From Phoebastria nigripes (taxonomy: Eukaryota > Chordata > Aves > Procellariiformes > Diomedeidae), in NCBI GenBank assembly GCA_035582835.1, contig JAYKAV010002541.1, forward strand, positions 125,552 to 189,551: 64,000 nt of DNA, written 5' to 3'. Numbering within the stretch: position 1 is the stretch's first letter; the number at the start of each line of letters is the position of its first letter. Below the pieces are notes generated by a model. It saw only the letters and a program-made list of their open reading frames with translations. It had not been told where the DNA came from and did not search any database. The translations under genes and the position numbers were made by a program. Positions 29,693 through 41,404 of this stretch are shown here, piece after piece.

Positions 29693-30106
29693 GTGAGGGA
29701 TGCGGAGGGGACCAAAGTGTCTGCGGGAGGGGACTGTGAGGAACCCAAGCATCTGGTGGGGGAGTGAGGATATGTAGGGGACCCAGGTGTCGGGGCAGGG
29801 GGTGGATCTATAGGGGACCCAGGGATCCAGGGCGGGTGTTCCATAGGGGACCCAGGCTTCTGGGGAGTGCAGATCTGTAGGGGACCCAAGTGTCCCTGAG
29901 GTGTTCTGTAGGGGACCCAGGCACCCAGGTGGGATCCACAAATGGCCCAGGTGTCTGGGGGGGGGGGTGTCCCCATGCATTTAGAGGGGATTTGTAAGGG
30001 ACCCAGGTGTCTGGGAGGGGGAATTTGTAAAGCAATCGAGCGTCCAGGGTGGGGTTTCCAATTGGGGGCCCAGAAGTCCATATGGCCCTGACCCCACTTT
30101 CCACAG
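29693..30106 (+). repeat. G-rich degenerate minisatellite filling the RNase intron
   Basis: About eight to ten units of roughly 30-40 bases share the core TAGGGGACCCAGGTGTC, e.g. at about 29774, 29811, 29847, 29878, 29909 and 29994. They occupy nearly all of the 414-base 5' UTR intron between donor 29693 and acceptor 30106. G runs include one of about nine near 29957. Confidence 0.8.
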
Positions 30107-30112
30107 GTGCCC

Positions 30113-30544
30113 ATGGCGGGCTGGGCCCTATGCATGGTCCTGGTGCTGGCAGCACTGGCAGGGGCGGTGGGCGAGAGCCGCTATGAAAAGTTCCTGCGGC
30201 AGCATGTGGACCACCCCCGGACATCNGCGCTGGCGGCGCACCGCTACTGCGAGACCATGCTGGCACGCCGACGGGTGACGGCCCCAGGGCGGCCGTGCAA
30301 GCCCTCCAACACCTTTGTGCATGCACCGGCTGAGGAGCTGGTGGCTGCCTGCACCCAGATGCCTGACGCAGCGGGGTTCCACAGCACCCCAACACCCATG
30401 GGCCTCACAGCCTGCCGAGTGCGTGGGGGGGACACCCGGCCCCCTTGCGCCTACCGGGCCCGGCAGCTCCGGCACCACGTGCGTGTCAGCTGCCTTGACG
30501 GGCTGCCGGTGCACCTCGCTGGCACCCACGCGCCCCCCCCGTGA
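30113..30544 (+). CDS. Secreted RNase A superfamily protein, angiogenin-like, single coding exon
   Basis: 143 codons. A signal peptide (MAGWALCMVLVLAALAGAVG) is followed by a mature domain of about 122 residues with the whole RNase A catalytic set: His31 in RQHVDH (His12 of RNase A), Lys63 in CKPSNTFVH (Lys41 signature) and His134 in LPVHLAG (His119). Six mature cysteines (46, 62, 80, 101, 112, 127) fit three disulfides, as in angiogenin and sauropsid RNases, without the fourth of the pancreatic type. ARRR just before CK resembles the angiogenin nuclear-localisation stretch. The expected activity is RNA cleavage outside the cell or in host defence/angiogenesis. The acceptor CCACAG at 30106 sits 6 bases before the ATG. 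An N at 30226 is the third base of a serine codon. The exact paralogue is undecided. Confidence 0.92.
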   Translation: MAGWALCMVLVLAALAGAVGESRYEKFLRQHVDHPRTXALAAHRYCETMLARRRVTAPGRPCKPSNTFVHAPAEELVAACTQMPDAAGFHSTPTPMGLTACRVRGGDTRPPCAYRARQLRHHVRVSCLDGLPVHLAGTHAPPP

Positions 30545-30615
30545 GGCTTGACATGGGGAGGCTGTAGGCGGGGACATGGATTCTCCCTCACACTGGGGGC
30601 TCTGTTAGGGCCTGC

Positions 30616-30621
30616 AATAAA
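30616..30621 (+). terminator. Poly(A) signal of the RNase A-like gene
   Basis: AATAAA occurs 72 bases after the stop codon. With the TATA box at 29611 it bounds a transcript unit of about 1 kb. Confidence 0.8.
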
Positions 30622-30679
30622 GGAGGTGCCACAAGCCTGGGCTCCGGCATCAGCTTCTGGGGGGACCCTGCGACCCTAC

Positions 30680-31050
30680 CTCTCTCTGGGTGCCCCTGAG
30701 CCCCCTTGGGTGCCCCCAGCCCTGTCCAAGTTGCCCCCCAAGTGCCTTTTAAACCCCTGGGGTTTCCCAACCTCCTGGGTGTCCCATAGCCCCCTAGGGT
30801 GTGTCTGACCTCTCCTGTGGCCCATAGACGCCCCTTTCCTGGGTGCCCCATAACCCCCCCAGGGTCCCCCTGATCCCCTGGATGTGCACCCAACTCTCTC
30901 CCCCGGTATCCTGACCCTTTGGGTGTCACATTGCTTTCCTGGATGCCCCATAGCTCCCGCAGGGTCTCCCAACCTCCCTTGTGCCTCATAAACCCCAGGT
31001 ACCCCCAATTTCCCCCATGCCTGCCCCATAAACCCTCGTGTCCCACAGTC
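30680..31050. repeat. C-rich degenerate minisatellite downstream of the RNase gene
   Basis: Loose units of about 30-40 bases share the core CCTGGGTGCCCCATAGCCCCC (e.g. near 30774, 30838, 30940 and 31015). The core resembles the reverse complement of the intron minisatellite core, so the arrays are in inverted orientation. Confidence 0.7.
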
Positions 31051-31149
31051 CCCTCTCCCACATGCCTCTGACCCCATCTGGGGCCTCTCTGGGGCTGAGG
31101 CTGCTCTTGGGCCCCCTTGGCACCCCCATGGAGCCACACAGAGCCATGA

Positions 31150-31412
31150 ACCACCACCCCACGCACACTGAACACACACAAAACCACAGCACACGCACAC
31201 ACGCAAACACAGAAGGCACACAAAACATGCAGTGTGCACACAACACACAACCTCACACCACACTTGCAACACAAAACATACACACAACACACACACCCCC
31301 ACTCCTACACGCAACACACATACACAGCACAAACATACACACACAAAACACATACACAATACACAAGCATATACACACAACACACACTACATGCACACGC
31401 ATACACAAACAA
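31150..31412. repeat. CA-rich degenerate microsatellite
   Basis: About 260 bases almost wholly of ACAC with interruptions. It generates long open frames rich in His/Thr on one strand and Val/Cys on the other, which are not genes. Confidence 0.9.
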
Positions 31413-31454
31413 GTATTTTCTTGGGTTTGGATGGGATTTCATGTGTCTCAGCTT

Positions 31455-31840
31455 GCGTTCATCACCTCCTGTCCTGTCACTGGGCACCACTAAGAAGAGC
31501 ATGGCTCCCTTGTCTTCATTCCTCCCCAGCAGTACTTACCAGTACACTGATAAGCTCCCCCTGCCTGAGCCTTCTCTTCTCCAGTCCCAGCTCCCTCAGC
31601 CTTTTTTCTTATCAGAGATGCTCCAGTCCCTTCATCATCATCAGTCCTTTGCTGGACTCTCTCCAGTATGTTCATCTCTGTCTTGTACTGGGGAGTCCAT
31701 CACTGGATCCAGCAATCCAGGTGTGTCTTAGTAGTGTTGAGCAGAGGAGCAGGATCACCTCCCTCCACCTGCTGACAACACTCTGCCTAGTGCAGCCCAG
31801 CAGGCCGGGGGTTGTCTTCGCTCTGGTCCTATTGCTGAGG
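31455..31840 (-). mobile_element. Decayed CR1 LINE 3' fragment
   Basis: The + strand carries the reverse complement of the well-known sauropsid CR1 3' region: CTCCTGTCCTGTCACTG, then CCTTCTCTTCTCCAG, GCTCCCTCAGCC, GATGCTCCAGTCCCTTCATCATC, GCTGGACTCTCTCCAGTA, TCTTGTACTGGGGAG and AGCAGGATCACCTCCCTC. On the - strand the frame reads LERVQQRT, a corrupted end of the reverse transcriptase reading. It is truncated and full of small indels, so inactive. Confidence 0.85.
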
Positions 31841-33830
31841 GAGCCCTGAGGACTCCGATGGAAGTGCTGACCTCCAGGTGCTGTGCTGCTGCAAAAAGGC
31901 AGCCCAAATGCACTCAGAAATTGTAGCTGAGGAGGAAAAGAAGCACAGCAAATGGTCTTCCTGATCCTTTTCAATTGCTCCCTGTCCAAGATGTCTCTTC
32001 CTCCTGTGCCTTGAGTAACTCAGGTGCTCCTTTTCTGGAATTCGGCAGAAAGGCACTTGGAGGGCCCTCCGTGGACTGGTGAGTTCCAGCTCTCAGCCCT
32101 GCCCCAGTGAGAAGAGCTCTACTCCCTGTACACTGGAGAGGAATTGGGGTATTTCAAGGGCATTTGGGGCATTCCTGGCCTGGCAACTTCCAGCAGATTC
32201 AATTCTCCACCCTGCTCCCTCCTGGCCACTGGAGGAGCTGGGTGGGCTGACCCACTCAGGAGGGAATGCCTGGGTCTCTGCAAGTACAAGGATTTGATCT
32301 CTGCTCTGTTTCTTTCTACCTTGGTTCTTTAAGGCTTGGAGGAGGACTCCAGCCTCTCCATCTGTTCTCTGGCAGCTCAGATCATCCTGACACTGAGAGA
32401 GGAAAATATCACCACTGTGATTTACCCTACGAGCCTTGCACTACAGTCTCTGAAGAGCATGGGAGAGGTGGCACCCATCTTGGGGGGACAGCTCTGAGCA
32501 GCAGTCTCTGAGCAGCAGTCCCAGAGCAGCAATGCCAGTTTTGGGATGCCCTGCACGCTGGGGCTACCTGAGTGTGCTGGAAAGTCTGGGTTGTTCCTGG
32601 CATCTCCCCTTTCCCTGCAGGGCAGCTCCACCCCTCCGGCACATCCCATCCCATTATTGCGCTGTTGGTTCACCCCTCTGCTGTGTTTTCCCCTAAGAAG
32701 CAACTCTGCTTCTTCAGCATATGTTAGTGTCTGTTCTTTGTGAAGGCTCAAGGGAAAAAAACTCAGCCACAAAGGAATCAGGATCATCCTGAGGGTGCTA
32801 GGACATCCACTCTTTCTGGCAGCCAGGGGCAATGCAGATCATACCCAGGTACTTTATCTCTGAGGGACAGCACCAGCTGATCTGCTGGCTTCATAACAAG
32901 GATCAGAAAAGCTGTAGCTGCTCCTGCCATCTCCAAAAGGAGATGCCAGGACAAGAACTGGCTCTCTGCGGGGCTTGCATATCATGTGAAAGGGGATGGA
33001 AGGGGAACAGCATGCAGCCCTAGTCCTTTTTTTCCCCATCACTGGCTACTGTGCATGGTCCTTGGAGCTGCATACCTCTTGTCTCAGGAGCTCTGTGGTG
33101 AGGTTGAGGGGAACCAGCACAGGGGATGGTCTCCAGTGATGCCAGTCCGTGTTCGTAAATGTCCCAAAACTTCAGGAGGTACAAGAGGATCTGTCTCCAT
33201 CTGGCCTTGGTCTCAACACCAAAAGAGAGAAAGGAGTTCCTAATAGGATTCTGCCTTGAAAATAAATCACCTCTTTTGACACTGCTGACGCAGGGACGGG
33301 CACGGGGCTGGCCCCTCACCCGCACTAAGTTCAGCTGATGTGGCTGAGCTCAAGAGTCGCAAGGCCGTATTGCAGGCAAAAAAGTGACTTGCAGAAATTT
33401 CACTTAATTTAATTTATTACCAATCAACATACACTTTTAATTACTGATTTGGGTATTGAGAAGCACAGAAGATATAAAAAATTACACGAGAACTTATGGA
33501 AATGCCTTTCCTCACCCTTTCCCAGGCACAACTTCAGCCCTCCATGAGTGGGGTCGCGGCTGTGATAAGAGACTTCTGCACTATCCTTAAACTACTGGGA
33601 CGTGGCCCTTTATCCAGGGAGACAAAAAGGCCTTTGCCACAAGCAGCAGTGGGCCATTTACAGGCACTGGTCAGCAAATCTGTAATGGCAACAAGTAGCA
33701 AAAAGCCAGTGTGGGACTGGTGCCTGAAAATAAAGGAAAGATTTTTGCATTTTTGTGTTTTAATAAACCATTGCATTTATTTCTTAATTCCTTTCTCATT
33801 TAGGTACTTTCATGTCCTGCCTATCACAGC
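31841..33830. other. Gene-poor region
   Basis: Mixed-GC sequence with several short open frames, none with a recognisable domain or splice structure. Nothing supported. Confidence 0.55.
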
Positions 33831-33834
33831 CAAA

Positions 33835-34000
33835 CGTAAAGTCCCAAGGTTTGTGGTTGATTCTGCCTTAAAACACCACAGGGAGACAGAAACTATCATC
33901 ATCTCTGTTTTGTGGATGGGAGTTAAGCAGCTTTCCTAAGGTCACAGAGAAAGTGTGAGACAGGAGCTCAGTCCAGGCCTCCTGAACCCTATTTGATGGC
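33835..34000 (-). mobile_element. MIR-like SINE relic
   Basis: The + strand reads GTTAAGCAGCTTTCCTAAGGTCACAG followed by GAGCTCAGTCCAGG. The - strand therefore has the MIR order: tRNA-related part, CTGTGACCTT..GCTTAACT, then CAAAACAGAGATGATGATAG in place of AAAATGGGGATAATAATAG. Old and diverged. Confidence 0.65.
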
Positions 34001-36090
34001 CTTCCTTCCCATTTACGTGCTTTTCTCTGGAGAAAAGACAAACTGTGTCAGTCTGACTTTTTCTTTAAAATAACTTTTTTTTTGCTTTCACTGTATGACT
34101 TTCAGTTTGCAGTGTGTCCTGCAGCAGATCAGTATAGGCTGCATTACAATAGGCAACCAAAACTGTTCCCAAAACAGCACTATATTCCACCAAGAAAGCA
34201 ACTGTAAACTTTCTGGATACTAGCCCAAAGCTAGTGTCTGCGTCATATCTGCTTGAATTTCATGCCCAGAGTTTGCTCTAACAGTGGTCAGCCTGCTCAT
34301 CTCACCTGCTGTATTACCAAACAATTCCTTAGCCAGGAACTGGGCTGTTGCTTGTTTAGTACATGGAAGTCAAGCAAATAAAGCACTCTCACATGCTTCA
34401 CTATGGCTCACATGCTCACTCTAAGATCACACTTCCACCACCCAGCATCTGATGGTGTAAAATGAGAGGCACGAGCAGTGTGTTAACGTTTCCAATGCTA
34501 CCGTGGAAATTCATTTCTGCTTCTTGAAAAGCAATGGCATTTTTGCAGAACCATAGCAGGGAATTGCTTTAGCAGGCACTGCAGAGGCCTTCAAAAATAT
34601 TTACTCAGCAAAGTCAATACTGGGCTCCATGGATTTGGCAGAATGAGTCCTGTGAAACCAGGCTGTTGCTGTATGCCGTGCCATGGCAAAATTGACATGG
34701 AAAAAGCTTCTCTCCAGTGCTATCGCTTGCTCTTAAAATATACCCTGCACAAATACAGCAAAATACAGCCGGTTTCTCTGCAGCATTTGCACTAATAATT
34801 TTTTCCATGGGGTTTTGGTCCCCTGCCTTCTTATAACCAAATAATCCATGCAAACAATGGGGTAAGCTTTCCAACATCATGATAGCTTGAAAAGCTCAGT
34901 GAAGAGTAGAAACATTTGTAAAAGACGATATATTTTTAAAATAAAAATTTCTTTTTTTAATGAGCACAGATCTTTCTGTAACTTTTAGGCACCAATTTTG
35001 CTCTTTTTATTGAAAAACAGACTAATCTAAATATTTTGAAGCATTCATCAAAGGAAGGGGAAAACCTTACTTCTTCTACCCCTCCAATATGTTTTTTTTT
35101 CTTCCAGAAGGAAATTCATGGTATTCCTCTTTGCATTTACACTGTTCATATGCATAAAATAAAGCAGATATCAACTGAGTTTAAAAAAAAAAAAATCCAT
35201 GAGCTTTCCGTTTGAAGTTGTCTGTTTTTTCTTAGCTGTATCTCACAAAGAAGAGTCAAGTCCTGTAGACTGATTTTCTTGGGGTTTTTTGTCCGTTTAG
35301 CATGAAATACTGCTGGTGGCATTATGAGAGCAATAGCAACTAGCTCCATGTCACCCTAGAGATCACTCTTCAAATCACCTTTCCAGTCTGGCCCAAAAGA
35401 GGACCTTTTGCTTTCTCATATGACATATATTTGAATGAATGTGCAGTTTAAACAGTTTAACTGCAATGACTAATTTCTACCATCACAAGTATCTCTGTGA
35501 GTCCATATTTTTTTTTCTTTGTCTTTATTGTCTTGAGGAAAAATTGTTTGGAGAGACTAGAGCTATTCCTTTACCTCTGGTAAATGAAAAGGCCCTGTAG
35601 CTTGGTCTGAGTGGTGGGGCAGAGGGGCTCACCCTCCCTCGTCACTGAGAAGTGGCAGAACCCATCCTCTCCTTTCTGTCACCAGGGGTTTAAATACTGG
35701 GATGTCCCCACTGCTACCCCATAACAAGTGAGGCCAGAGCCGGGGAAAAGCCACAGCTTTCTGTGAAGGACTGAGCTGAGGGGCAGCAAAGAGAAAGGAC
35801 CAAGCCTTGGGGAGTATCTGGGGATTTTGCTCTGAGGTGCATCCCAGCATGGCACATGTGGCAGCTCAAAGAGGCTCTTATCTCTGCAGCTCGCTCTCGC
35901 TGCCTTCGAAGTATGTGGTAATGGCCCAGGCGTCTGGTAGAGCAAATAACCAATCCCAACTTTTTCCACCCACACACAAACCTTGGGACAGAGGTGCTTT
36001 AAGGAGCAAGCATTGACGAATGCAAAAGACATGCTCCTTTTCCTGCAGATACCTCTGTTTCCTTGGCTCTGCTCTGTTTTTTTGAGGTCC
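34001..36090. other. Intergenic region upstream of MBOAT4
   Basis: AT-rich until about 35550, then GC-rich. No gene, RNA or clear repeat recognised. Confidence 0.55.
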
Positions 36091-36097
36091 TGCCACG

Positions 36098-36104
36098 TAT
36101 AAAG
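36098..36104 (+). promoter_or_regulatory. MBOAT4: Probable TATA box of MBOAT4
   Basis: TATAAAG lies 72 bases ahead of the start codon, compatible with a short 5' UTR and with the tissue-restricted expression expected of GOAT. Confidence 0.55.
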
Positions 36105-36175
36105 AGGAGCCAAAGCAGCCCTTGGCTCAATCCTTTCTCCAGGCATCAGAGGCAGTTGAAGAAGCAAGGTGCTCG

Positions 36176-38253
36176 ATGCGCTGGGCAGACCTGCTCGTCC
36201 TTCTCCCTGCAGCCCCGTACCGGCTGGTGGCTTTTCCCTTCGCTGCTCTCTTCTACCACCTCTGTGCTTCGAGGTGCCTCTCTCTGACTGCCCGGTATGT
36301 GGTCATCACCCCTGCTGCCACACCGAGGGCAAGTCATGCCTGTGGATGCTTGCTTGGGGCTCTCCTGGCCAGAGGTGCAGCGGGGCGCATGGTAGCAAGT
36401 CCCTGCTGACTTGGGTAGGGACATTTGTATGGCTTGGATGTGAGCTGTCCCCAGTCCCCTCCCTCTGCAGTGGGGCCAGATCAAGGTCGCTAAGGACAAA
36501 ACAGCCAGGCCAGACACTCCGGTGTTGTGAGAGATGGGTTTAGGGGTGTACCAGGACGAGTACATGGACAAGGGGAGCAGGGCAGGGAATGGGGACTATC
36601 TGTGGTGTGATTAGGATGGGGGCCAGGCAGGGCCAGCAATATCTGCCCCACTCCCCACCCCATTCCTGCTTGCAACCATGATGGCCCTGGTGTTAGCCCC
36701 ACGAGAGGCCAAGAGGTGGACTACAGGGAGACTGTGGAGGCTGCAGGACCCAGACTAAGCTCTGCTATCAATCAACACTGTGGCAGGAGTTTCAAGCCCC
36801 ATTTTCCCCAAAAGGCAGCCAAAGGGCATCTGGTCTCTTCTAGGTATATATTCCTTCTCGCTGGAGGATGTCTCCTTGCTGGCACAGCCATGGGCAGCTA
36901 TGCCATGTTGCTCCTCATCCCTGCCGCTGGCTCCGTGCTTGTCCTCCTCTCTGTCAGCCCAGCTCATGCCCACACCTGGGTCTTTGCCCTCCAGATGTCC
37001 TGGCAGACACTCTGCCACCTGGGTCTGAGCAGCCAGGAGTTGGACCCAGAGGATGCCAGGTAACACCCCAGCTCTGCCTCCTTCCTGCTCCTCCCCTCAG
37101 CTGGCTGGGGGCCCTCCCGGTCATTTTGTGAGGTGGAGGGCCCCCCGGGACAAATTGGCTCGCTGTTCCACAGCCATCAGTCTCCACTCTGGCTCCAGCC
37201 GCATCCCTGTGTGTGGGCAATGCTGCGGGCATGGCAGCACTCTGGGGATGTGGGACAGCACATCCCCCGTGTGTGGCCTTGCACCTGTGCCTCTAACGCT
37301 CCCTTCGAGGGACTCTCAGCAGCTCTCAGGTGCCTTCTCCTTCCAGGCCAGCCATCACCCTCTCTGCCATCATGCTGCTCACCCAGAAGGCTACGTCTCT
37401 GGCCCTGGACATCCACGAAGGGGTCATGCCACTCCAGCTGGGCCAGGGGCTTTTGCAGCGCGCGCTGCCCCTCTGCAGCTACCTGCTCTTTTTCCCAGCC
37501 CTCCTCGGAGGTCCCCTGTGCTCCTTCAGCAGGTTTCGGGCCCAGGTCGAGTCCTTGGGGGCTCTCCCCTGCCCACTGAGGGCTGCCGGCCAGCGGTGCC
37601 TCTGTGCGCTGGCCCTGCAGGGGCTGCGCACGGGGCTGGCGGGAGGGCTGGCCGGCAGGCAGGGCTGCGCCAGCCTGGGCTGCCTGCCCTGCGTCTGGGT
37701 GCGGGCCCTGCTCCTCAGGCTGGCCTACTATCAGCACTGGGTGCTGGATGAGGCCCTCCTCGAGGTGGCGGGCTTCGGGCCGGAGGTGGGCCAGGGAGAC
37801 CTTTCCGTCTGCGACCTGTGGACGCTGGAGACCACCCACCGGCTGGCCGTCTTCACCCGAACCTGGAACAAGAGCACATCCCGCTGGTTGAGGAGACTTG
37901 TCTTCCAGCGCTGCCCGGCCCAGCCACTCCTAGCCACCTTTGCCTTCTCTGCCTGGTGGCACGGCCTCCGGCCCGGGCAGCTCTTTGGTTTCCTGTGCTG
38001 GGCTGTCATGGTGGAGGCCGACTACCACATCCATCCCTTCCTCAGCGCCCGAGCCACCTCCCAGGGTGTGAAGCTCCTCTACCATGGCACAACCTGGGTC
38101 TTCACGCAGCTCATCGTCGCCTACATCCTGGTGGCTGTGGAGACCGAGAGCTTCTCCATGCTCTGCCTGCTCTGGATTTCCTGCAACAGCATCCTTCCCC
38201 TCTCCTATGGCTTCGCGCTGCTGCTGCTTGCCAAGAAGCCAAAGCAGAACTGA
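36176..38253 (+). CDS. MBOAT4: MBOAT4, ghrelin O-acyltransferase (GOAT), three exons, complete
   Basis: A polytopic ER membrane enzyme that transfers octanoate from octanoyl-CoA to Ser3 of proghrelin, activating the hormone. Exons 36176-36294, 36844-37059 and 37347-38253 join in frame to 413 codons plus TGA (human enzyme 435). Splice sites are CG|GTATGT, TAG|GTATAT, AG|GTAACA and CAG|GCCAGC. Family anchors: MGSYAMLLLIPA, FALQMSWQTLCHLGL, IMLLTQKATSLALDI, LLFFPALLGGPLCSF, TRTWNKSTSRWLRRLVFQ and FAFSAWWHGLRPGQLFGF. The two MBOAT catalytic residues, Asn286 (in WNKST) and His317 (in WWHG), are 31 apart as in human GOAT (Asn307, His338). The many hydrophobic segments fit a multi-span protein. Exon 3 is very GC-rich. 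Confidence 0.96.
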
Positions 38254-41200
38254 GCCTGTCCTGGGCTAACTGATGCGGCTGGTGGGGCATGTCCCTGCAC
38301 ATGTGAGCATGCAGGGTGAGAAGTGCTATTGGCCAAGCAATCTCATACAACAGCATCTCTGGAGAATCACGTTGGCTTTTACTCCTGGGATATCCCCCAG
38401 CTTTGAGGGATGCACTGAAGCAGGGAGGCAAGGTCAACAGACCACTGGGCAAGAGGGCTTCTAGCAGCACTGCCTGCCCAGTGTTTGTCTTGGGGCTTTG
38501 GGTCTCAGCCTCATCTCACATAGGAAGCACACAACCTCCCCACCAAACTCACCTGTGCTACAAATGCACCAGTCAGCAAATGTGTCCAGCTCCTGGGAAT
38601 CTGTCCTCCATGGCGATAGCAGGCACTGGCAGAGAGCTGCCTTGCCACCTTTCTTGTGCACACAGACCACTGGGAGCCTGGGCACAGGGAAAGGCTGGCA
38701 GTCTGTCTGGGGCAGCACAAGACAAGAAATGCCCCTTTCCCCACCCAGCAGTGCTACCAAGATGCATGGGTCTGTGGTGCTCCTCCAGCAATTGCTCCTC
38801 AGCACTGTCCCTGCGGCATGTGGACCCCAAACTGTGTTCCCAATTAGACGTCTCCTGCAATACCCAGCCCCCACCAAGTGGGTGACATGCTTGGCCCCCA
38901 GGGCGCAGGGTCAGCTGTGTCCCCTGCCACACGGGGAAGAGGGATGATCCATCCCCTCCACCATTCTTGCAGAGGATCCTAGGCACGGGGGCAAGAATGC
39001 CTGCTAGGAAAAGGGGGGCTACTGCCCATGATGTACTGAGGACAGCACGGTCAAGGGGGAGTAAGCCAGCAAAGTCCTTGGACTTGGCTGTGGCATTCAA
39101 CTGAGGCTTAGGTGTCCCTTTCCCCACAAAGATACACAGCAGAAACCCTAATGCACTTCTCCATTCGTTCACGCGTTGGCCTAGGACCCAAAAGCCTAGG
39201 ACTGTTTAGGCTGGACAAGAAGCATGAGCTACCATAGGGGAACATATCAGGAAAACATGGAGCTAAGAGTTTCTGTTTATATGAGAGCAAGAAGCCACCC
39301 ACCAAATTTCAAAATAATATAGCTGAAAATGCTACAAGGCTATTGTTGGCCTCTGGTCTGCTGGGCATGCTGCTGCAGGGTAGCAGGACCAATACCAGAA
39401 CCAGTCTCAAGTGCCCAAACTCAAGGGAAAGCATTTTGGTCAGGTTAACATCCTACACCATGCAGGCCCCATGCCAATACCTGTATCAGTTTGTCACTAA
39501 ACTGAAACTCAGCATGCAAAATGGATCCAACCTTGTTTTATGTGGGTTGGTTGGGTGTTTGGCTACTTCTTGAGTCCCGCTGAGTACCCAACCCAAGCCT
39601 TGCAAGCCACTTGCCCCACATATAATCTCCCCGTTGCCAGCACACCTTAGATTTGTCATGGCCAGGCCCTGTCTCTTTCAGTGCTGTCCTGCAGAGCTGC
39701 CTCCAACTTATTCCCTATATCCATGCTTAGAAACTGAGTCATCTCTTCATCTTATCTCTGAAAAACACGCTGGGCTCCTTCAGGCAGGTTCTCCAGCTGT
39801 TTCATCATTCTGCTGGCCCATGTGAGACCACATGCAGCAAGCCAGGGCCAGACTTTCCAGGGCGATGTGTCCAGGATGGTCCACAGGACAGTGGTTCCCA
39901 AGCCAGAAGGCTCCTGTCACCTACATTGGAGGGAAGTGGACCCAAGAGTCAGACACAAGAAAGCCAGTGTATAAAAAAATCCCCGACAGCCACAGTTGGA
40001 GCCATCCCACATTCTTTCAGCAGGCAGGGACATGCATGGCCTCCTCCCTAAGGGGATCAGGGGAAATTCATTGCAAATGGGTGCCCAGCCAAGGAACCAT
40101 CCCCTCCCATCAGCAGCAACCATAGCCAAACAGATAAAAAAAAAAAAAAAATCCAGGTGAGAAGCCTGGAAAAGATTCACAGAAAGTGTATAAAGTGTCA
40201 AAAAACCCAGGGAATTAAAATTCCCACAAGAGAGCAGGCTGGATCTGGAGGTGAATCAAGGCTGGAGGAAAGCGCTCATGAATTTCTCCCCGTTTTGAGC
40301 TGGGAGGGGGGTAGCTCAGCTAGTGACATCCTGTCTCAGCTAAGCTGATGCTGGGCTCTCTCCATGTGTCCCAAACCTAACCCTTTTCCAAGGGCTGCAG
40401 AACTGGTGCCAGTAGCAGGGCAGCTCATCTCTGCCTCGTGTTGGGGTGGATGAGTAAAAGCAGCCCACAACCTTTTGGAAAATCCGTTTTCCTGAGCAGC
40501 AGCACAGCCTCTCTACCAAGCTGAGCAGCTGCTATATGGCTGGGTGGAAGGAAAAGGGCTGGAGGGAGCCAGGCCAGCTTCTCCCTCTTCCATCATGCTG
40601 CTCTTGCATCGCATCTTTTGGAGGAGCACGTTCACAGTGCGCCCAGCCGTGTGCATTTCTAATTCAAACACCAGCAGCAATAAGACCTTTCCAGACCACA
40701 GGCCAGTGGCCCTGGCCTTTCACATGCCAGCTCATCTCTCGATAAAGGGGTTAAATAAATGCTAGACACAACGGACAGGTGAATTACCAGGTGTAGGGAG
40801 GGAGCTGGAGGGATGGGGAAAGCAAAGCAACCTGGCCCTGACTTCCCCCCCAAGGCCTTGGAGGTGAATTGGGGATTTTCCATTTCATTAACTTTACAAG
40901 GGGTAATTCCCAGCATGCAGCATCATCCTCATGAACAGACCCATCCTGGGTTCTCTCTCACCCTTTCACAATTGACAGCCTGCACGGCTGCACCACTAGA
41001 CAGGAAAGCCATGGTGTATTAGTATCTAACGAAGGTAATAGGCAGCTGATAATGAATTGCCCACAGTGGAAAATATAGCTGATACACAGGAACAAGCAGT
41101 AATTTTTGTCTTTAAAGTGAGAAGCAAAATGGATGCCAAAACCCATGAAAGATGTGAATTTGAAAGCCCCTCCTGGTTCTCCCTTGCGAAGGAGCATTAC

Positions 41201-41398
41201 GTGAATTGCTCTTGCTCCCCAGGAGAAGCAGCCAACTGTTCATCCCTGCCACCCACTCTGGAGAGCGGTGGTGTTCCTGGGCAAAAAGGCTCTGATGCTT
41301 TAGTGGAGGGGGTGGGGATCAAAGGACTGTCCCACAGGTGCAGAAATCAACTCAAGTACATTGAGTTCATTAGAAACATGCACACACAGAGGCAGGAG
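38254..41398. other. 3' flank of MBOAT4 and intergenic region to PRAG1
   Basis: The MBOAT4 3' UTR must start here, but I see no convincing nearby AATAAA; the first clear one on the + strand is near 40754. A short A run is at 40138-40151. MBOAT4 and PRAG1 are convergent. No further gene recognised. Confidence 0.5.
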
Positions 41399-41404
41399 TT
41401 TATT
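41399..41404 (-). terminator. PRAG1: Probable PRAG1 poly(A) signal
   Basis: AATAAA on the - strand lies about 260 bases after the stop codon, with a 23-base T run (A run 41426-41448 on the + strand) just upstream in the transcript. Other, more distal signals may be used. Confidence 0.5.

Noticed and set aside
29465..30395. Overlapping - strand frames (171-219 codons) across the RNase intron
   Set aside because: Produced by the tandem minisatellite; they repeat a Pro/Gly/Trp pattern and overlap the real RNase exon antisense.
30588..31383. Antisense open frames of about 235 codons downstream of the RNase gene
   Set aside because: They are readings of the C-rich minisatellite and the CA tract (Val/Cys repeats) with no domain or splice structure.
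37177..37839. 220-codon antisense frame in MBOAT4
   Set aside because: Shadow of the GC-rich MBOAT4 exon 3 on the opposite strand.
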